DNA of 15,108 nucleotides from Acidobacteriota bacterium (GCA_016189965.1 JACPRL010000177.1:1-15108), one strand, 5' to 3'; numbered from the stretch's first letter, positions 1-6,686 are shown. Notes: generated from the sequence alone by a model not told the origin. Program-made: numbers and translations.

Positions 1-889
1 CTCGCGGGGCGACGCGCTCGACCACGTGCTGCTGAGCGGGCCGCCCGGCCTGGGTAAGACGACGCTGGCCTACGTGCTGGCCAACGAGCTGGGCGTGCGC
101 ATCGAGTCGACGTCGGGGCCGGTGCTCGAGCGGCCACTCGACCTCTCGACGATTCTCTCCATCCTGGACCACCGCCAGGTGCTTTTCATTGACGAGCTGC
201 ACCGGCTGCTGCCGGCGGTCGAGGAGATCCTCTACCCGGCGCTGGAGGACTACAAGATTGACATGATTGTGGGCAAAGGGCCGGGGGCGCGGACGCAGGT
301 CTATCGCCTGGAGCGGTTCACGCTGGTGGGGGCGACGACGCGCATGGGGCTGGTGACCAAGCCGCTGCTCTCGCGCTTCGGCATCGTGCACCGGCTGGAT
401 TTCTATCCGGCGGAGGACCTGGAGGTCATCGTCACGCGCTCGGCGCGCATCCTGGGGATCGAGATTGACGCCGCGGGCGCGGAGGAGATTGCGCGGCGCT
501 CGCGCGGCACACCGCGGGTGGCCAACCGGCTGCTGCGGCGGGTGCGGGACTTCGCCGAGGTGCGCGCCGACGGCAAGATCACGCGCAGCGTGGCGCAGGA
601 CGCCCTGGGCATGCTCGACGTGGATCAGTACGGGCTGGACGAACTCGATCGCAAGCTGCTGTTGACCATCATCGACAAATACGGCGGGGGGCCGGTGGGG
701 CTCAACACGATTGCCGCTTCGCTCAGCGAGGAAGCCGACGCGCTCGAAGACGTCTATGAGCCCTACCTGCTGCAGATTGGTTTTCTCAACCGCACGCCGC
801 GAGGGCGCGTGGCCACCGAGCTGGCCTACAAACACCTCGGCCGCACGCCCCCGGCCGGCGCGGCAACCGCGCCGCTCTTCGGCAGCTAA
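1..889 (+). CDS. ruvB: RuvB, Holliday-junction branch-migration ATPase (5' truncated by window)
   Basis: RuvB is the AAA+ motor that, as a hexamer with RuvA, drives branch migration of Holliday junctions during recombinational repair. The frame is open from the first bases (reading SRGDALDH before the P-loop), so the gene begins outside the window; roughly 50 N-terminal residues are missing compared with the usual 330-350. Visible in order: Walker A GPPGLGKTT (about positions 38-64), Walker B LFIDELHRL, sensor 1 LVGATTR, the arginine-rich sensor 2 RGTPRVANRLLRRVRDF, and the C-terminal winged-helix signature DVYEPYLLQIGFLNRTPRGR. The GTG at position 26 is an internal Val codon, not a start. 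The protein ends in a short Ala/Pro-rich tail after the winged helix. It has no co-directional partner close downstream; a repeat element begins 6 bases after the stop. Identification is essentially certain. Confidence 0.97.
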   Translation, partial: SRGDALDHVLLSGPPGLGKTTLAYVLANELGVRIESTSGPVLERPLDLSTILSILDHRQVLFIDELHRLLPAVEEILYPALEDYKIDMIVGKGPGARTQVYRLERFTLVGATTRMGLVTKPLLSRFGIVHRLDFYPAEDLEVIVTRSARILGIEIDAAGAEEIARRSRGTPRVANRLLRRVRDFAEVRADGKITRSVAQDALGMLDVDQYGLDELDRKLLLTIIDKYGGGPVGLNTIAASLSEEADALEDVYEPYLLQIGFLNRTPRGRVATELAYKHLGRTPPAGAATAPLFGS

Positions 890-895
890 GCCCTG

Positions 896-1015
896 CTAGA
901 AGCGATTGCACAACCTCCGGACGGCGGGGACACCCACAGAGGGTTTCCCCGCACCCCTTCCGCGGTGGCGCTGCGCGCAGCTTTTCTTTCGGCACGGCTA
1001 AAGCCGTACCCTTCC
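896..1015 (-). repeat. Composite hairpin repeat, copy A
   Basis: Read on the minus strand, this 120-bp element has four modules in order. First is a GGAAGGG lead with the hairpin at 991-1010 (nine-base arms around AGCC/GGCT, one C·A mismatch). Then comes an A-rich linker. Next is the core: the palindrome GCTGCGCGCAGC at 970-981, followed by a conserved GGAAGGGGTGCGGGGAAACC stretch and GGGTGTCCCCGC. Last is a tail, GGAGGTTGTGCAAT...TTCTAG (896-920). Copies B (12039-12280) and C (12685-12774) share the same order in the opposite orientation. The tail ends 6 bp after the ruvB stop. No open frame is conserved between copies, so it is not read as protein. Confidence 0.8.
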
Positions 1016-1116
1016 TTCTTCGTGCCTTCGCGTGTTTGTGGCATTGGGATGTGGTAACTTCTGGGCCGTCATCGCGTCTAACCAGGGGAGGTCGGGAGTC
1101 TAAGGAGGCGGAAACG

Positions 1117-1482
1117 ATGCGCAGGCAAATGCTAGTCCTGGCACTGGCGGTCATGGTCGTTAGCACGCTAGCCTGGGCCCACGGAGGGGAGAAGGCCAAG
1201 AGCGGGAAGATGGACCCGGCGGCCAAGGCGGCCATGCTCAAGGAGTCGCTCGGATTGACCGACGCGCAGACCGAGCAGGTGCGCGCGGTCTTCGAGGAGA
1301 CCCACAAGCGGTACACGGAGCTGAAGGCACAGGGGCTCACCGGCGAGGCGTTGATGGCGGAGAAGAAGAAGCTGAAGGCCGAACAAGACGCCAAGCTGAA
1401 GAGCATCCTGAACGCGGAGCAGTGGGCGAAGTACGAAGAATTGCGCTCACAGCACGAACGGCAGCAGGCCTCGAAGCAGTAG
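1117..1482 (+). CDS. Spy/CpxP-like periplasmic protein
   Basis: This is a 121-residue secreted helical protein. The start at ATG 1117 is preferred because AAGGAGG (1102-1108) lies 8 bases upstream and the signal peptide begins exactly there; the frame is open further upstream but without a ribosome site. Residues 1-21 form a signal peptide (Arg-Arg, hydrophobic stretch, AWA|HGG cleavage). The mature part is highly charged and helical, with one clear LTxxQ motif (GLTDAQTEQV, about residues 51-60) and a weaker second one (ILNAEQWAKYEEL). That pair is the hallmark of the Spy/CpxP/CnrR family of ATP-independent periplasmic chaperones and envelope-stress or metal sensors. The His-Gly-Gly just after the cleavage site could bind metal, but this is speculative. 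The gene is monocistronic: a repeat lies upstream and a strong terminator follows. Family assignment is good; specific function is unknown. Confidence 0.8.
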   Translation: MRRQMLVLALAVMVVSTLAWAHGGEKAKSGKMDPAAKAAMLKESLGLTDAQTEQVRAVFEETHKRYTELKAQGLTGEALMAEKKKLKAEQDAKLKSILNAEQWAKYEELRSQHERQQASKQ

Positions 1483-1503
1483 TTCAATTGGCACCGAGGT
1501 AGC

Positions 1504-1549
1504 GGCGAGGAACGCCCCCCAGCAGGGGAAGCGTTCCTCGCCCTTTTTT
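1504..1549 (+). terminator. Rho-independent terminator of the Spy-like gene
   Basis: A perfect 12-bp stem (1504-1515 with 1531-1542, GGCGAGGAACGC / GCGTTCCTCGCC) is capped by an inner CCCC/GGGG stem with an AGCA loop. It is followed directly by C and six T residues (1544-1549). It lies 21 bp after the stop and ends 18 bp before folK, so it insulates the two genes. Confidence 0.93.
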
Positions 1550-1567
1550 CTTAGAATAGCCACTGCC

Positions 1568-2092
1568 ATGGGGCGTCATGTGAAAGTGGCTTACCTGGCG
1601 CTGGGCTCAAATGTCGGCGACCGCGCCGGGCAGATCGAGCACGCGTTGCGCTTGATGAGCGAGGCGGGCGTCTTGGTGTGTCGGCGCTCGGCCCTTTATG
1701 AAACTGAGCCGGTGGGGATGTCGGCGCAGCGCTGGTTCCTCAACTGCGTGGTCGAAGTGGAAACCGAGCTGATGCCGCTCGCGCTGCTGCGCGCGCTGAA
1801 GAGCATCGAGCGTCGGCTTGGCCGCCGCGCCGCCGGCCCGCAGCCGATCGCCCGCCGCATTGATATCGACATCATCGTTTACGGCCAGCAGGTGGTCCGG
1901 CTGCCGGAGTTGACCATTCCGCACCCGCGCCTCGCCGAGCGTCGCTTCGTGCTCGAACCGCTGCGCGAGCTGGCGCCCGACTGGCGGCATCCCGTCACGC
2001 GGCTCACGCCCGGCGAGATGCTGGCGCAGCTCAATCCGGCGCAGAAAAATTCCGGTCTGCGCCGCTGGCCCCGCAGGGAGCCTGCGCCTTAG
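1568..2092 (+). CDS. folK: 2-amino-4-hydroxy-6-hydroxymethyldihydropteridine pyrophosphokinase
   Basis: HPPK transfers pyrophosphate from ATP to 6-hydroxymethyl-7,8-dihydropterin in folate synthesis. The 174-residue product has the whole family pattern: YLALGSNVGDR (9-19), LYETEPVG (43-50), WFLNCVVEVET (56-66), ERRLGRR (81-87) and the catalytic loop PIARRIDIDIIVYG (93-106). Asp99 and Asp101 there match the two magnesium ligands. The substrate-binding LTIPHPRLAERRFVLEPL follows (115-132). The last 20 residues are a basic, family-atypical tail. Neither ATG 1568 nor the in-frame GTG 1580 has a strong ribosome site; 1568 is kept as the longer ATG start. The gene overlaps tail-to-tail with the minus-strand gene: TTAG at 2089-2092 holds both stop codons. 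Proximity to a deoxynucleoside kinase, panB and panC resembles acidobacterial gene order (from memory, not checked). Confidence 0.95.
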   Translation: MGRHVKVAYLALGSNVGDRAGQIEHALRLMSEAGVLVCRRSALYETEPVGMSAQRWFLNCVVEVETELMPLALLRALKSIERRLGRRAAGPQPIARRIDIDIIVYGQQVVRLPELTIPHPRLAERRFVLEPLRELAPDWRHPVTRLTPGEMLAQLNPAQKNSGLRRWPRREPAP

Positions 2093-3237
2093 TGCTGCGG
2101 CGGCCGGTCGAGATACGGCACGGGCCGCGGCCCGGGCTTCCACCGCCGCCCCACCGGCTTTTCTTTGCGCAGCTTGCTGAAGTGCAGCACCGGCTCGCTT
2201 TTTTCGAGCAAGGAGGCCAGCTCGAAGATGCTGTAGCGCGGATGGTCAATCTGCACCAGCCGGTACTCGCCTGGCTCGACTTCGATGATCTGCCGCCCCT
2301 CCTGCTCGGTGAGAAAGCGCTCGGCGTCGGCCCGCGACGCCCGGGCGTGCTCGACCACAGGGACGCTCATCGCTTCCACCACGTAGCTGCGCAGCAGCTT
2401 CGGCCAGTAGCGCCGGAACAGCTCGGCGTCGGCAAACAGGTCCGCCCAGATGACCTCGCCGTTAATCGCCACCACCACGCCGACCACGTTCTTGCCCCGC
2501 AGCGCGCCGCTGAGCGCCCGTTCGTAGTCGCGCTGGAGGTCGCCGCTGGCTTCATCGAGCCGTTGGCGGACGCTCGGAGCGCGCTCCAGTTGAGCGTAGC
2601 TCGAAGACCGGCCCAGTTCCGCCTCGACCGCCGGCGCTTCAGCGGTGCCCGGACTGATTCCGCGCGCCGCCCCGGAGCGCACCTCGGCGGTCGCGTCCCA
2701 GACTTCCTGCTGGTTCTTCGCCACCGCCGCCTTTTCGCGGACGCTCGGCGCCGCCATGAAGGTCTGGCCGAAGGCCAGGGAAGCGCCGTGCCAGCGCCCG
2801 GGTTCGACGCAGAAAACATCGAGCGGTAGCGGGTCGGCGCCGGGCGGGATGATGCGGTCCTTGGCAATCACGCGGTCCTGCTTGCCGCCCGTGACGATTT
2901 CTCCCGCCAGCAGCAGCAGCGGCCGTTCCGAATGGTTGATGAGCGCCAGCGTGTCCACACGCGCGCGGTCAGGCGGCGGCGCGCCCGGACGCCGCCGGAG
3001 CAAGCCGGCGCCCAACTCGGTGACTTCGACCTCGCCCGACCGCAGCCCTTCGTCGAGCGTCAGGTAGCCCCGCGCATCAAAGACCGCCGTGGCGCTGACG
3101 GGGAACAGCGCCAGATTGGAGTGAACAATCGGTTCATGCACCTGCCAACTTTTCTGCGCCGCGGCGGCGGGTGCGAGCCTGACGGCCAGGAGCGCCGCAG
3201 CGAAAAACAGGAAAACGAACCACAATCGTCGAGACAT
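2089..3237 (-). CDS. Exported ARPP-1-family (DUF6569-like) protein
   Basis: This is a 382-residue protein with an N-terminal signal peptide (residues 1 to about 27, long hydrophobic core, then APAAAAQ). The ATG at 3237 has AGGAGAGG on the minus strand (3254-3247), 9 bases upstream. The mature region contains a pattern I recognise from ARPP-1 domain proteins: FPVS (45-48), LTLDEGL (59-65), NHSERPLLLLAGEIVTGGKQ (101-120) and VFCVEPGRW (141-149). A low-complexity hydrophilic middle (about 165-230) is followed by a second conserved part with NVVGVVVAINGEVIWADLFAD and a C-terminal strand-rich segment. The biochemical role of the family is unknown. No catalytic triad is obvious; Cys143 is the only cysteine in the mature protein. 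The last 25 residues are Pro/Arg-rich. The gene stands alone on its strand, divergent from the kinase gene and convergent with folK. Family assignment is moderate; function is unassigned. Confidence 0.72.
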   Translation of the reverse strand: MSRRLWFVFLFFAAALLAVRLAPAAAAQKSWQVHEPIVHSNLALFPVSATAVFDARGYLTLDEGLRSGEVEVTELGAGLLRRRPGAPPPDRARVDTLALINHSERPLLLLAGEIVTGGKQDRVIAKDRIIPPGADPLPLDVFCVEPGRWHGASLAFGQTFMAAPSVREKAAVAKNQQEVWDATAEVRSGAARGISPGTAEAPAVEAELGRSSSYAQLERAPSVRQRLDEASGDLQRDYERALSGALRGKNVVGVVVAINGEVIWADLFADAELFRRYWPKLLRSYVVEAMSVPVVEHARASRADAERFLTEQEGRQIIEVEPGEYRLVQIDHPRYSIFELASLLEKSEPVLHFSKLRKEKPVGRRWKPGPRPVPYLDRPPQH

Positions 3238-3350
3238 TGGGTTTCACCTCTCCTTTCTGCCTCGACTCCCACGCCTTTCTCCCCTGCAATCGCACTGCAG
3301 GCGAAAAAGTTCCCCCGCCGGGCTGCCCGCTCTTGTCAGCTCGACTCAGG

Positions 3351-3356
3351 TATAAT
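3351..3356 (+). promoter_or_regulatory. Perfect TATAAT -10 hexamer upstream of the kinase gene
   Basis: TATAAT stands at 3351-3356 in the 147-bp divergent spacer. No -35 hexamer exists at 16-18 bp; TTGTCA at 3333-3338 is only 12 bp away, too close for a normal sigma-70 promoter. An activator-dependent or relaxed promoter is possible. If used, transcription would start near 3363 and favour the ATG at 3385 over the in-frame ATG at 3355, which overlaps the hexamer. Confidence 0.35.
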
Positions 3357-3384
3357 GCGCTCCCTTGAAGGACGCCTCGGATTC

Positions 3385-4044
3385 ATGACCACCGCACCGC
3401 CGTTTGCTTCGCCGCATTACATCGCTGTCGAAGGGCCCATCCGCGTGGGGAAGTCCACGCTGGCCCAAATCATCTCCGACCGGCTGCACGCCCGCCTGAT
3501 CGCCGACCGCACCGACAATCCCCACCTGGCCGCTTTCTACTCCGGCGAGCTCGGCGCCGCTTTCCGCGCCCAACTGCATTTTCTGCTTACGCGTTACCTG
3601 CAGTTGCGCGACCTGGCGCTCGAACACGACCCGCGGACCGTGGTCTGCGACTACCTGTTCGAAAAGGACAGGATTTTCGCCGCCCTCAACCTCTCGGACG
3701 CCGAGCTGAAAATCTACCAGCAGTACTTTGAGCTCTTCCGCCCGCAACTCCCCGCGCCCGACCTGGTCATCTACCTGCAGGCCACGCCGGCAGTGCTGCG
3801 CAAGCGGCTGCGCCGCACCGCAGCTGGCGTTGCGGGGGAGCGCAGCCTGTCGGATGACTACCTCGAGGCCGTGGCCGCGGCCTATGACCATTTTTTCTTT
3901 CACTACAACGTGTCCAACCTGCTGGTCATCAACACCAGCGAGATTGATTTTGTCGAGCGGCCCGGAGACCTGCAGGCGCTGCTGCGGCGGTTGGGCGAGC
4001 CGGTGAAGGGCACGCAGTACTTCCTCCCCCTCGGCCCCGTCTAG
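3385..4044 (+). CDS. Deoxynucleoside kinase family protein
   Basis: This is a 219-residue P-loop kinase of the dGK/dCK/dNK family, which phosphorylates deoxynucleosides in the salvage pathway. Seen: P-loop EGPIRVGKST (16-25), the DNPHLAAFY segment (44-52) that follows the catalytic acid in this family, DYLFEKDRIFA (89-99), LPAPDLVIYLQATPAVLRKRL (122-142, the strand and start of the LID region) and SLSDDYLEAVAAAYDHFF near the C-terminus. The family's catalytic Glu before the NPxL segment appears to be Asp41 here, a conservative but notable change by eye alignment. The frame is open far upstream, but that region is antisense to the ARPP-1 gene and low quality. ATG 3385 is preferred over ATG 3355, although its AAGGA (3368-3372) lies 12 bases away. 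Substrate preference cannot be read from the sequence. Confidence 0.87.
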   Translation: MTTAPPFASPHYIAVEGPIRVGKSTLAQIISDRLHARLIADRTDNPHLAAFYSGELGAAFRAQLHFLLTRYLQLRDLALEHDPRTVVCDYLFEKDRIFAALNLSDAELKIYQQYFELFRPQLPAPDLVIYLQATPAVLRKRLRRTAAGVAGERSLSDDYLEAVAAAYDHFFFHYNVSNLLVINTSEIDFVERPGDLQALLRRLGEPVKGTQYFLPLGPV

Positions 4045-4055
4045 GGCCGTCCGGC

Positions 4056-4299
4056 CTCCGAGCCGGTTTCTGGGATAGCGGTGTTACCGGAAACACCGGG
4101 CCTTCCAGCCACGATCGTCCCTGGCGCGGCAGAGGGTAGCCGGCGGCTGCTGCCGAGGCTTCTGGTAGCTTTTGGGGCTCCCGGCCGGCATCTGGGATAG
4201 CGGTGTCAACGTTGACACCGGCGCTTCCAGGCACGATCGCCCCTTGGCGGGTAGGAGGATAGCCGGCGGCGGCTCGGGAGCCTTCCAAGGCCGTTTCAA
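4056..4299. repeat. Tandem 122-bp repeat, two diverged copies with central palindromes
   Basis: Unit 1 (about 4056-4177) and unit 2 (about 4178-4299) align at a constant offset of 122-123 bp: CTGGGATAGCGGTGT at 4070 and 4192, CTTCCAG, CACGATCG and AGCCGGCGGC (4138 and 4261). Each holds a 20-bp palindrome. Unit 1 has 4079-4098, arms CGGTGTT/AACACCG with one central A·A mismatch. Unit 2 has 4201-4220, perfect CGGTGTCAAC/GTTGACACCG. The seventh pair changes from T-A to C-G, a compensatory difference. Unit 2 is flanked by an 8-bp inverted repeat (GGCTCCCG 4176-4183, CGGGAGCC 4275-4282). No credible gene lies in this stretch. Confidence 0.8.
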
Positions 4300-4456
4300 C
4301 CAGTGACGACCGACCGGCGGAGCCCGCGCGCCGCCGAGCCCGGTGGCACCTGCCACCGGGAAGACCGACCGCCGCCGGCCGGTGCCCTTCGGCTTCGCTC
4401 CCTTTGGCTGCGCTACCTTCGACTCGCTGCCCTAGCTCAGGACAAACAGGGCAAGC
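4300..4456. repeat. Hairpin and CTTCGACT-type repeat remnants in the gene-free stretch before panB
   Basis: A strong hairpin at 4339-4360 has 10-bp arms (CCCGGTGGCA / TGCCACCGGG) around CC and is preceded by GCCGAG. A related hairpin with swapped C-G/G-C pairs is at 11941-11962. At 4416-4456 lies a disrupted copy of the CCTTCGACT...GCTCAGG...GGGCAAG repeat also found at 4672, 11808 and 12149. The remaining bases to 4560 hold only short G/C-rich inverted repeats. I see no gene. Confidence 0.65.
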
Positions 4457-4561
4457 CGGACAGGCCGGCGGGCTCGGCGTTGTGAGTATCTGGGGGAGAT
4501 TCTGTTTCCGTGCTCCCCGAGGCGGGAGCCCCGGGGCTCGGTCGTGAGATGCAGATTCCTG

Positions 4562-4590
4562 TTGCCAAACCGCGTGCCCGAGTATCTAAT
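4562..4590 (+). promoter_or_regulatory. Sigma-70-type promoter of the panB operon
   Basis: TTGCCA (4562-4567, five of six to the -35 consensus) is separated by exactly 17 bp from TCTAAT (4585-4590, five of six to the -10 consensus). Transcription would start near 4597, leaving a leader of about 42 nt before the panB ATG at 4639. It is the best-matched promoter I find in the window. Confidence 0.6.
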
Positions 4591-4638
4591 TAAGGTGCTG
4601 GGATTGCACCCGCAAAGGGGCGATACCCGGAGGACAAG

Positions 4639-5562
4639 ATGAGCACCCTTCCGTCCCCCCAGGGGGCCGGACCCTTCGATTCCCCTCAGGGCAAGCGGGA
4701 GACCCGCAAGGTCACCGTACCGGACATCCTGACGAAGAAGGCCCGCGGAGAAAGAATCACCTGTCTCACCGCTTACGACTACCCCACCGCGCGCATCCTC
4801 GACGCCGCCGGCGTGGACATGATTCTGGTCGGCGACTCGCTGGCCATGGTCGTGCTCGGCTACGAGAACACGCTGCCGGTGACGGTCGAGGAGATGCTGC
4901 ACCACACCCGTGCGGTGCGCCGCGGCACGCGGCGGGCGTTGCTCATTGCCGACATGCCCTTCGGCAGCTTTCAGCTCGAGCCGACCGAAGCGGTGCGCAA
5001 CGCGGTGCGCTTCGTCAAGGAAGGCGGCGCGGAAGCGGTGAAGATCGAGGGCGGGGAATGCCGCCTGGAGCTGATTCATCGCCTGGTGGAGAACGACATC
5101 CCGGTGATGGGGCACATCGGGCTGACGCCGCAATCGGTTCACGCCCTGGGCGGCTTCAAGGTGCAGGGCAAGACGCTGGAGGCCGCTGAGCGGCTGCTGC
5201 GCGATGCCCGCGCCGTCGAAGCCGCGGGCGCGTTCTCGCTTGTGCTGGAGAGCATTCCGGCCGAAGTCGCCGAGCTGATTACACGCGAGGTCAAAATCCC
5301 CACCATCGGCATCGGGGCCGGGCCGGCCTGCGACGGCCAGGTGCTGGTCTGGCACGACCTGGTCGGCCTGAGCTTTGGCGTCGAGCCCAAGTTTGCCCGG
5401 CGCTACGCCGACCTGCGTGCGGCGCTCGAAGACGCGGTCAACCGCTTTCTGAGCGACGTCGTGCAGGGCGCTTTTCCTGCTGAGGCAGAGACCTATCATC
5501 TGCCGCCGGAGGCCGCCGAGAAACTTTCCGGCCGGGCTCGGCTCACCCGCGCCGGCTCGTAA
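4639..5562 (+). CDS. panB: 3-methyl-2-oxobutanoate hydroxymethyltransferase (ketopantoate hydroxymethyltransferase)
   Basis: PanB makes ketopantoate from alpha-ketoisovalerate and methylene-tetrahydrofolate, the first committed step to pantothenate and CoA. The 307-residue product shows LTAYDYPTA (43-51), VGDSLAMVVLGYENTLPVTVEEM (64-86), ADMPFGSF (104-111), KIEGG (135-139), PVMGHIGLTPQSVHALGGFKVQG (155-177), the LESIP segment with Glu204 as likely catalytic base, and IGIGAGPACDGQVLVWHD. Asp66, Asp105 and Glu137 match the metal ligands. ATG 4639 has GGAGG (4629-4633) 5 bases upstream. The protein is about 40 residues longer than the E. coli enzyme, and residues 1-22 are non-conserved. Residues 12-19 (PFDSPQGK) are encoded by a copy of an intergenic repeat (4672-4695). 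It is first in an apparent operon with two dinB-like genes and panC; the next ribosome site is about 40 bp after its stop. Confidence 0.97.
   Translation: MSTLPSPQGAGPFDSPQGKRETRKVTVPDILTKKARGERITCLTAYDYPTARILDAAGVDMILVGDSLAMVVLGYENTLPVTVEEMLHHTRAVRRGTRRALLIADMPFGSFQLEPTEAVRNAVRFVKEGGAEAVKIEGGECRLELIHRLVENDIPVMGHIGLTPQSVHALGGFKVQGKTLEAAERLLRDARAVEAAGAFSLVLESIPAEVAELITREVKIPTIGIGAGPACDGQVLVWHDLVGLSFGVEPKFARRYADLRAALEDAVNRFLSDVVQGAFPAEAETYHLPPEAAEKLSGRARLTRAGS
4672..4695 (+). repeat. CTTCGA-type intergenic repeat copy inside the panB reading frame
   Basis: The 24 bases match the consensus seen elsewhere in the window: CCCTTCGA, then a short spacer, then CTCAGGGCAAG. Other copies are at 4416-4456 (same strand, disrupted), 11808-11827 (opposite strand) and 12149-12192 (opposite strand, with an extra hairpin). 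It codes for residues 12-19 of PanB, ahead of the conserved catalytic barrel. Confidence 0.6.
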
Positions 5563-5614
5563 TCCAATCAATCGCGCGGCCCATCCCCACCGAGTGGATA
5601 AGGAGGAGGCAAGG

Positions 5615-6646
5615 ATGATCCTGGTCGATACCTTGCGCGAGCTTTACGACTACAACTGGTGGGCGCGCGACCGCCAGCTCGGCGCCTGCGCCGCTCTCAC
5701 CCCGGAGCAGTTTCTGCGCCCCGTCGGGGGCAGCTTTCCTTCCCTCCGCGACACACTGGCGCACCTGGTCGGGGTCGAGTGGCTCTACCTGGAGCGTTGG
5801 CAGGGCCGCTCGCCGGTCGCTCTCCCGGCCGCGACGGTATTTCCGACGCTCGAGCTGCTGCGCGCGCGCTGGCGCGAGGTCGAGCGTGACATCCGCGCGG
5901 TACTCGCCGGGCTCACCGACGCCCGCCTCGCCCAGCCCATCACTTACACCAACATGAAGGGCGAGACTAAGACTTTCGCGGTGTGGAGAATCTTCTACCA
6001 CCTGCTCAACCACCAGAGTTACCACCGCGGCCAGGTCACGACCCAGTTGCGCTTGCTCGGCGCTGTGCCGCTGCAGGTGGACTATGGCCTACTCCTTTTC
6101 CAGCGCGTGCAGGGTGAGGTCGGCCGTCAGGAAAGTCCTCCGATCCCGCTGGCTTCGTGGAAAGAGCTTTTTGAGTACAACCATTGGGCTCGCGACCGCC
6201 AATTGGCCGCCTGCGCCGGGCTGTCGCAGGAGAGCTTCCTGCGCCCGCTGGGGAGCAGCTTCTCCTCCATTCGCGACACCCTGGTTCACCTGGTGCAGTC
6301 GGAGTGGGTGTGGCTGGAGAATTGGCGCGGCCGTTCACCCACGCCCCAGTACAAGGAACAGTTCGCGCCGGATAAATTCCCCAGCATCGCCGCTATCCGC
6401 GATCGCTGGGCTGAAGTGGAGCGTGACCTGCACCACTATCTTGCCGGCTTGAGCGAGGATGCGCCCGCCCGCCCCTTCACCTACGACCGGCAAGGTCAGA
6501 CCCTGACCTTCACGCTCTGGCGGTTGTTCTACCACCTGCTCAACCACCAGAGTTACCATCGCGGCCAGGTCACCACCCAGTTGCGCTTGCTCGGCGCGGT
6601 CCCGCCGCAGGTGGACTATTACTACTGGCTCAGTACGCGCCAATGA
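5615..6646 (+). CDS. Two-domain DinB-superfamily protein (tandem fusion)
   Basis: This 343-residue protein contains two DinB/YfiT-type four-helix bundles. Each starts ELYDYNWWARDRQL / ELFEYNHWARDRQL and ends YHLLNHQSYHRGQVTTQLRLLGAV. Each keeps the three metal-binding histidines: His50, His133, His137 in domain 1 and His225, His311, His315 in domain 2. The linker is about residues 155-180. DinB-superfamily members bind a divalent metal, and many are thiol-dependent transferases or hydrolases (bacillithiol or mycothiol enzymes); here the substrate is unknown, and DNA-damage induction should not be assumed from the name. ATG 5615 is chosen because AGGAGGAGG (5601-5609) lies 5 bases upstream; the in-frame GTG 5594 precedes that site. 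It sits between panB and panC and is probably co-transcribed with them. Fused tandem DinB domains are uncommon. The two halves share a near-identical 93-bp stretch. Confidence 0.88.
   Translation: MILVDTLRELYDYNWWARDRQLGACAALTPEQFLRPVGGSFPSLRDTLAHLVGVEWLYLERWQGRSPVALPAATVFPTLELLRARWREVERDIRAVLAGLTDARLAQPITYTNMKGETKTFAVWRIFYHLLNHQSYHRGQVTTQLRLLGAVPLQVDYGLLLFQRVQGEVGRQESPPIPLASWKELFEYNHWARDRQLAACAGLSQESFLRPLGSSFSSIRDTLVHLVQSEWVWLENWRGRSPTPQYKEQFAPDKFPSIAAIRDRWAEVERDLHHYLAGLSEDAPARPFTYDRQGQTLTFTLWRLFYHLLNHQSYHRGQVTTQLRLLGAVPPQVDYYYWLSTRQ
5993..6619 (+). repeat. Direct repeat within the DinB fusion gene (5993-6085 and 6527-6619)
   Basis: The 93 bases at 5993-6085 and at 6527-6619 differ at only 5 sites by hand alignment. 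They encode the second histidine motif (FYHLLNHQSYHRGQ...) of each domain and lie exactly 534 bp (178 codons) apart. The rest of the two domains is much more divergent, and the third DinB copy downstream differs freely in this stretch. The pattern points to local gene conversion between the halves. Confidence 0.8.
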
Positions 6647-6686
6647 CCTCAAACGTGCGGTGAAATCAATCGTCGAGGAGAGCGCA

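Noticed and set aside
786..1487. 233-codon minus-strand frame across the Spy-like gene and repeat A
   Set aside because: It runs through a non-coding repeat and opposite a gene with a signal peptide, ribosome site and terminator on the plus strand.
3333..3356. TTGTCA-TATAAT as a full sigma-70 promoter
   Set aside because: The spacing is 12 bp, far below the 16-18 bp needed; only the -10 hexamer is reported, at low confidence.
2932..3384. N-terminal extension of the deoxynucleoside kinase by 151 residues
   Set aside because: It is antisense to the ARPP-1 gene and its signal peptide, has no kinase homology, and the family starts just before the P-loop.
4056..4299. CRISPR array
   Set aside because: Only two long diverged tandem units, no short identical repeats with unique spacers, and no cas genes nearby.
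4670..4700. Frameshift or mis-annotated start of PanB because of the repeat
   Set aside because: The frame is continuous, and a well-placed GGAGG precedes ATG 4639; no alternative ATG lies between the repeat and the conserved domain.
4432..5571. Long open frame (379 codons) antisense to panB
   Set aside because: It mirrors panB codons in high-G+C DNA, shows no family motif, and panB is fully conserved on the other strand.
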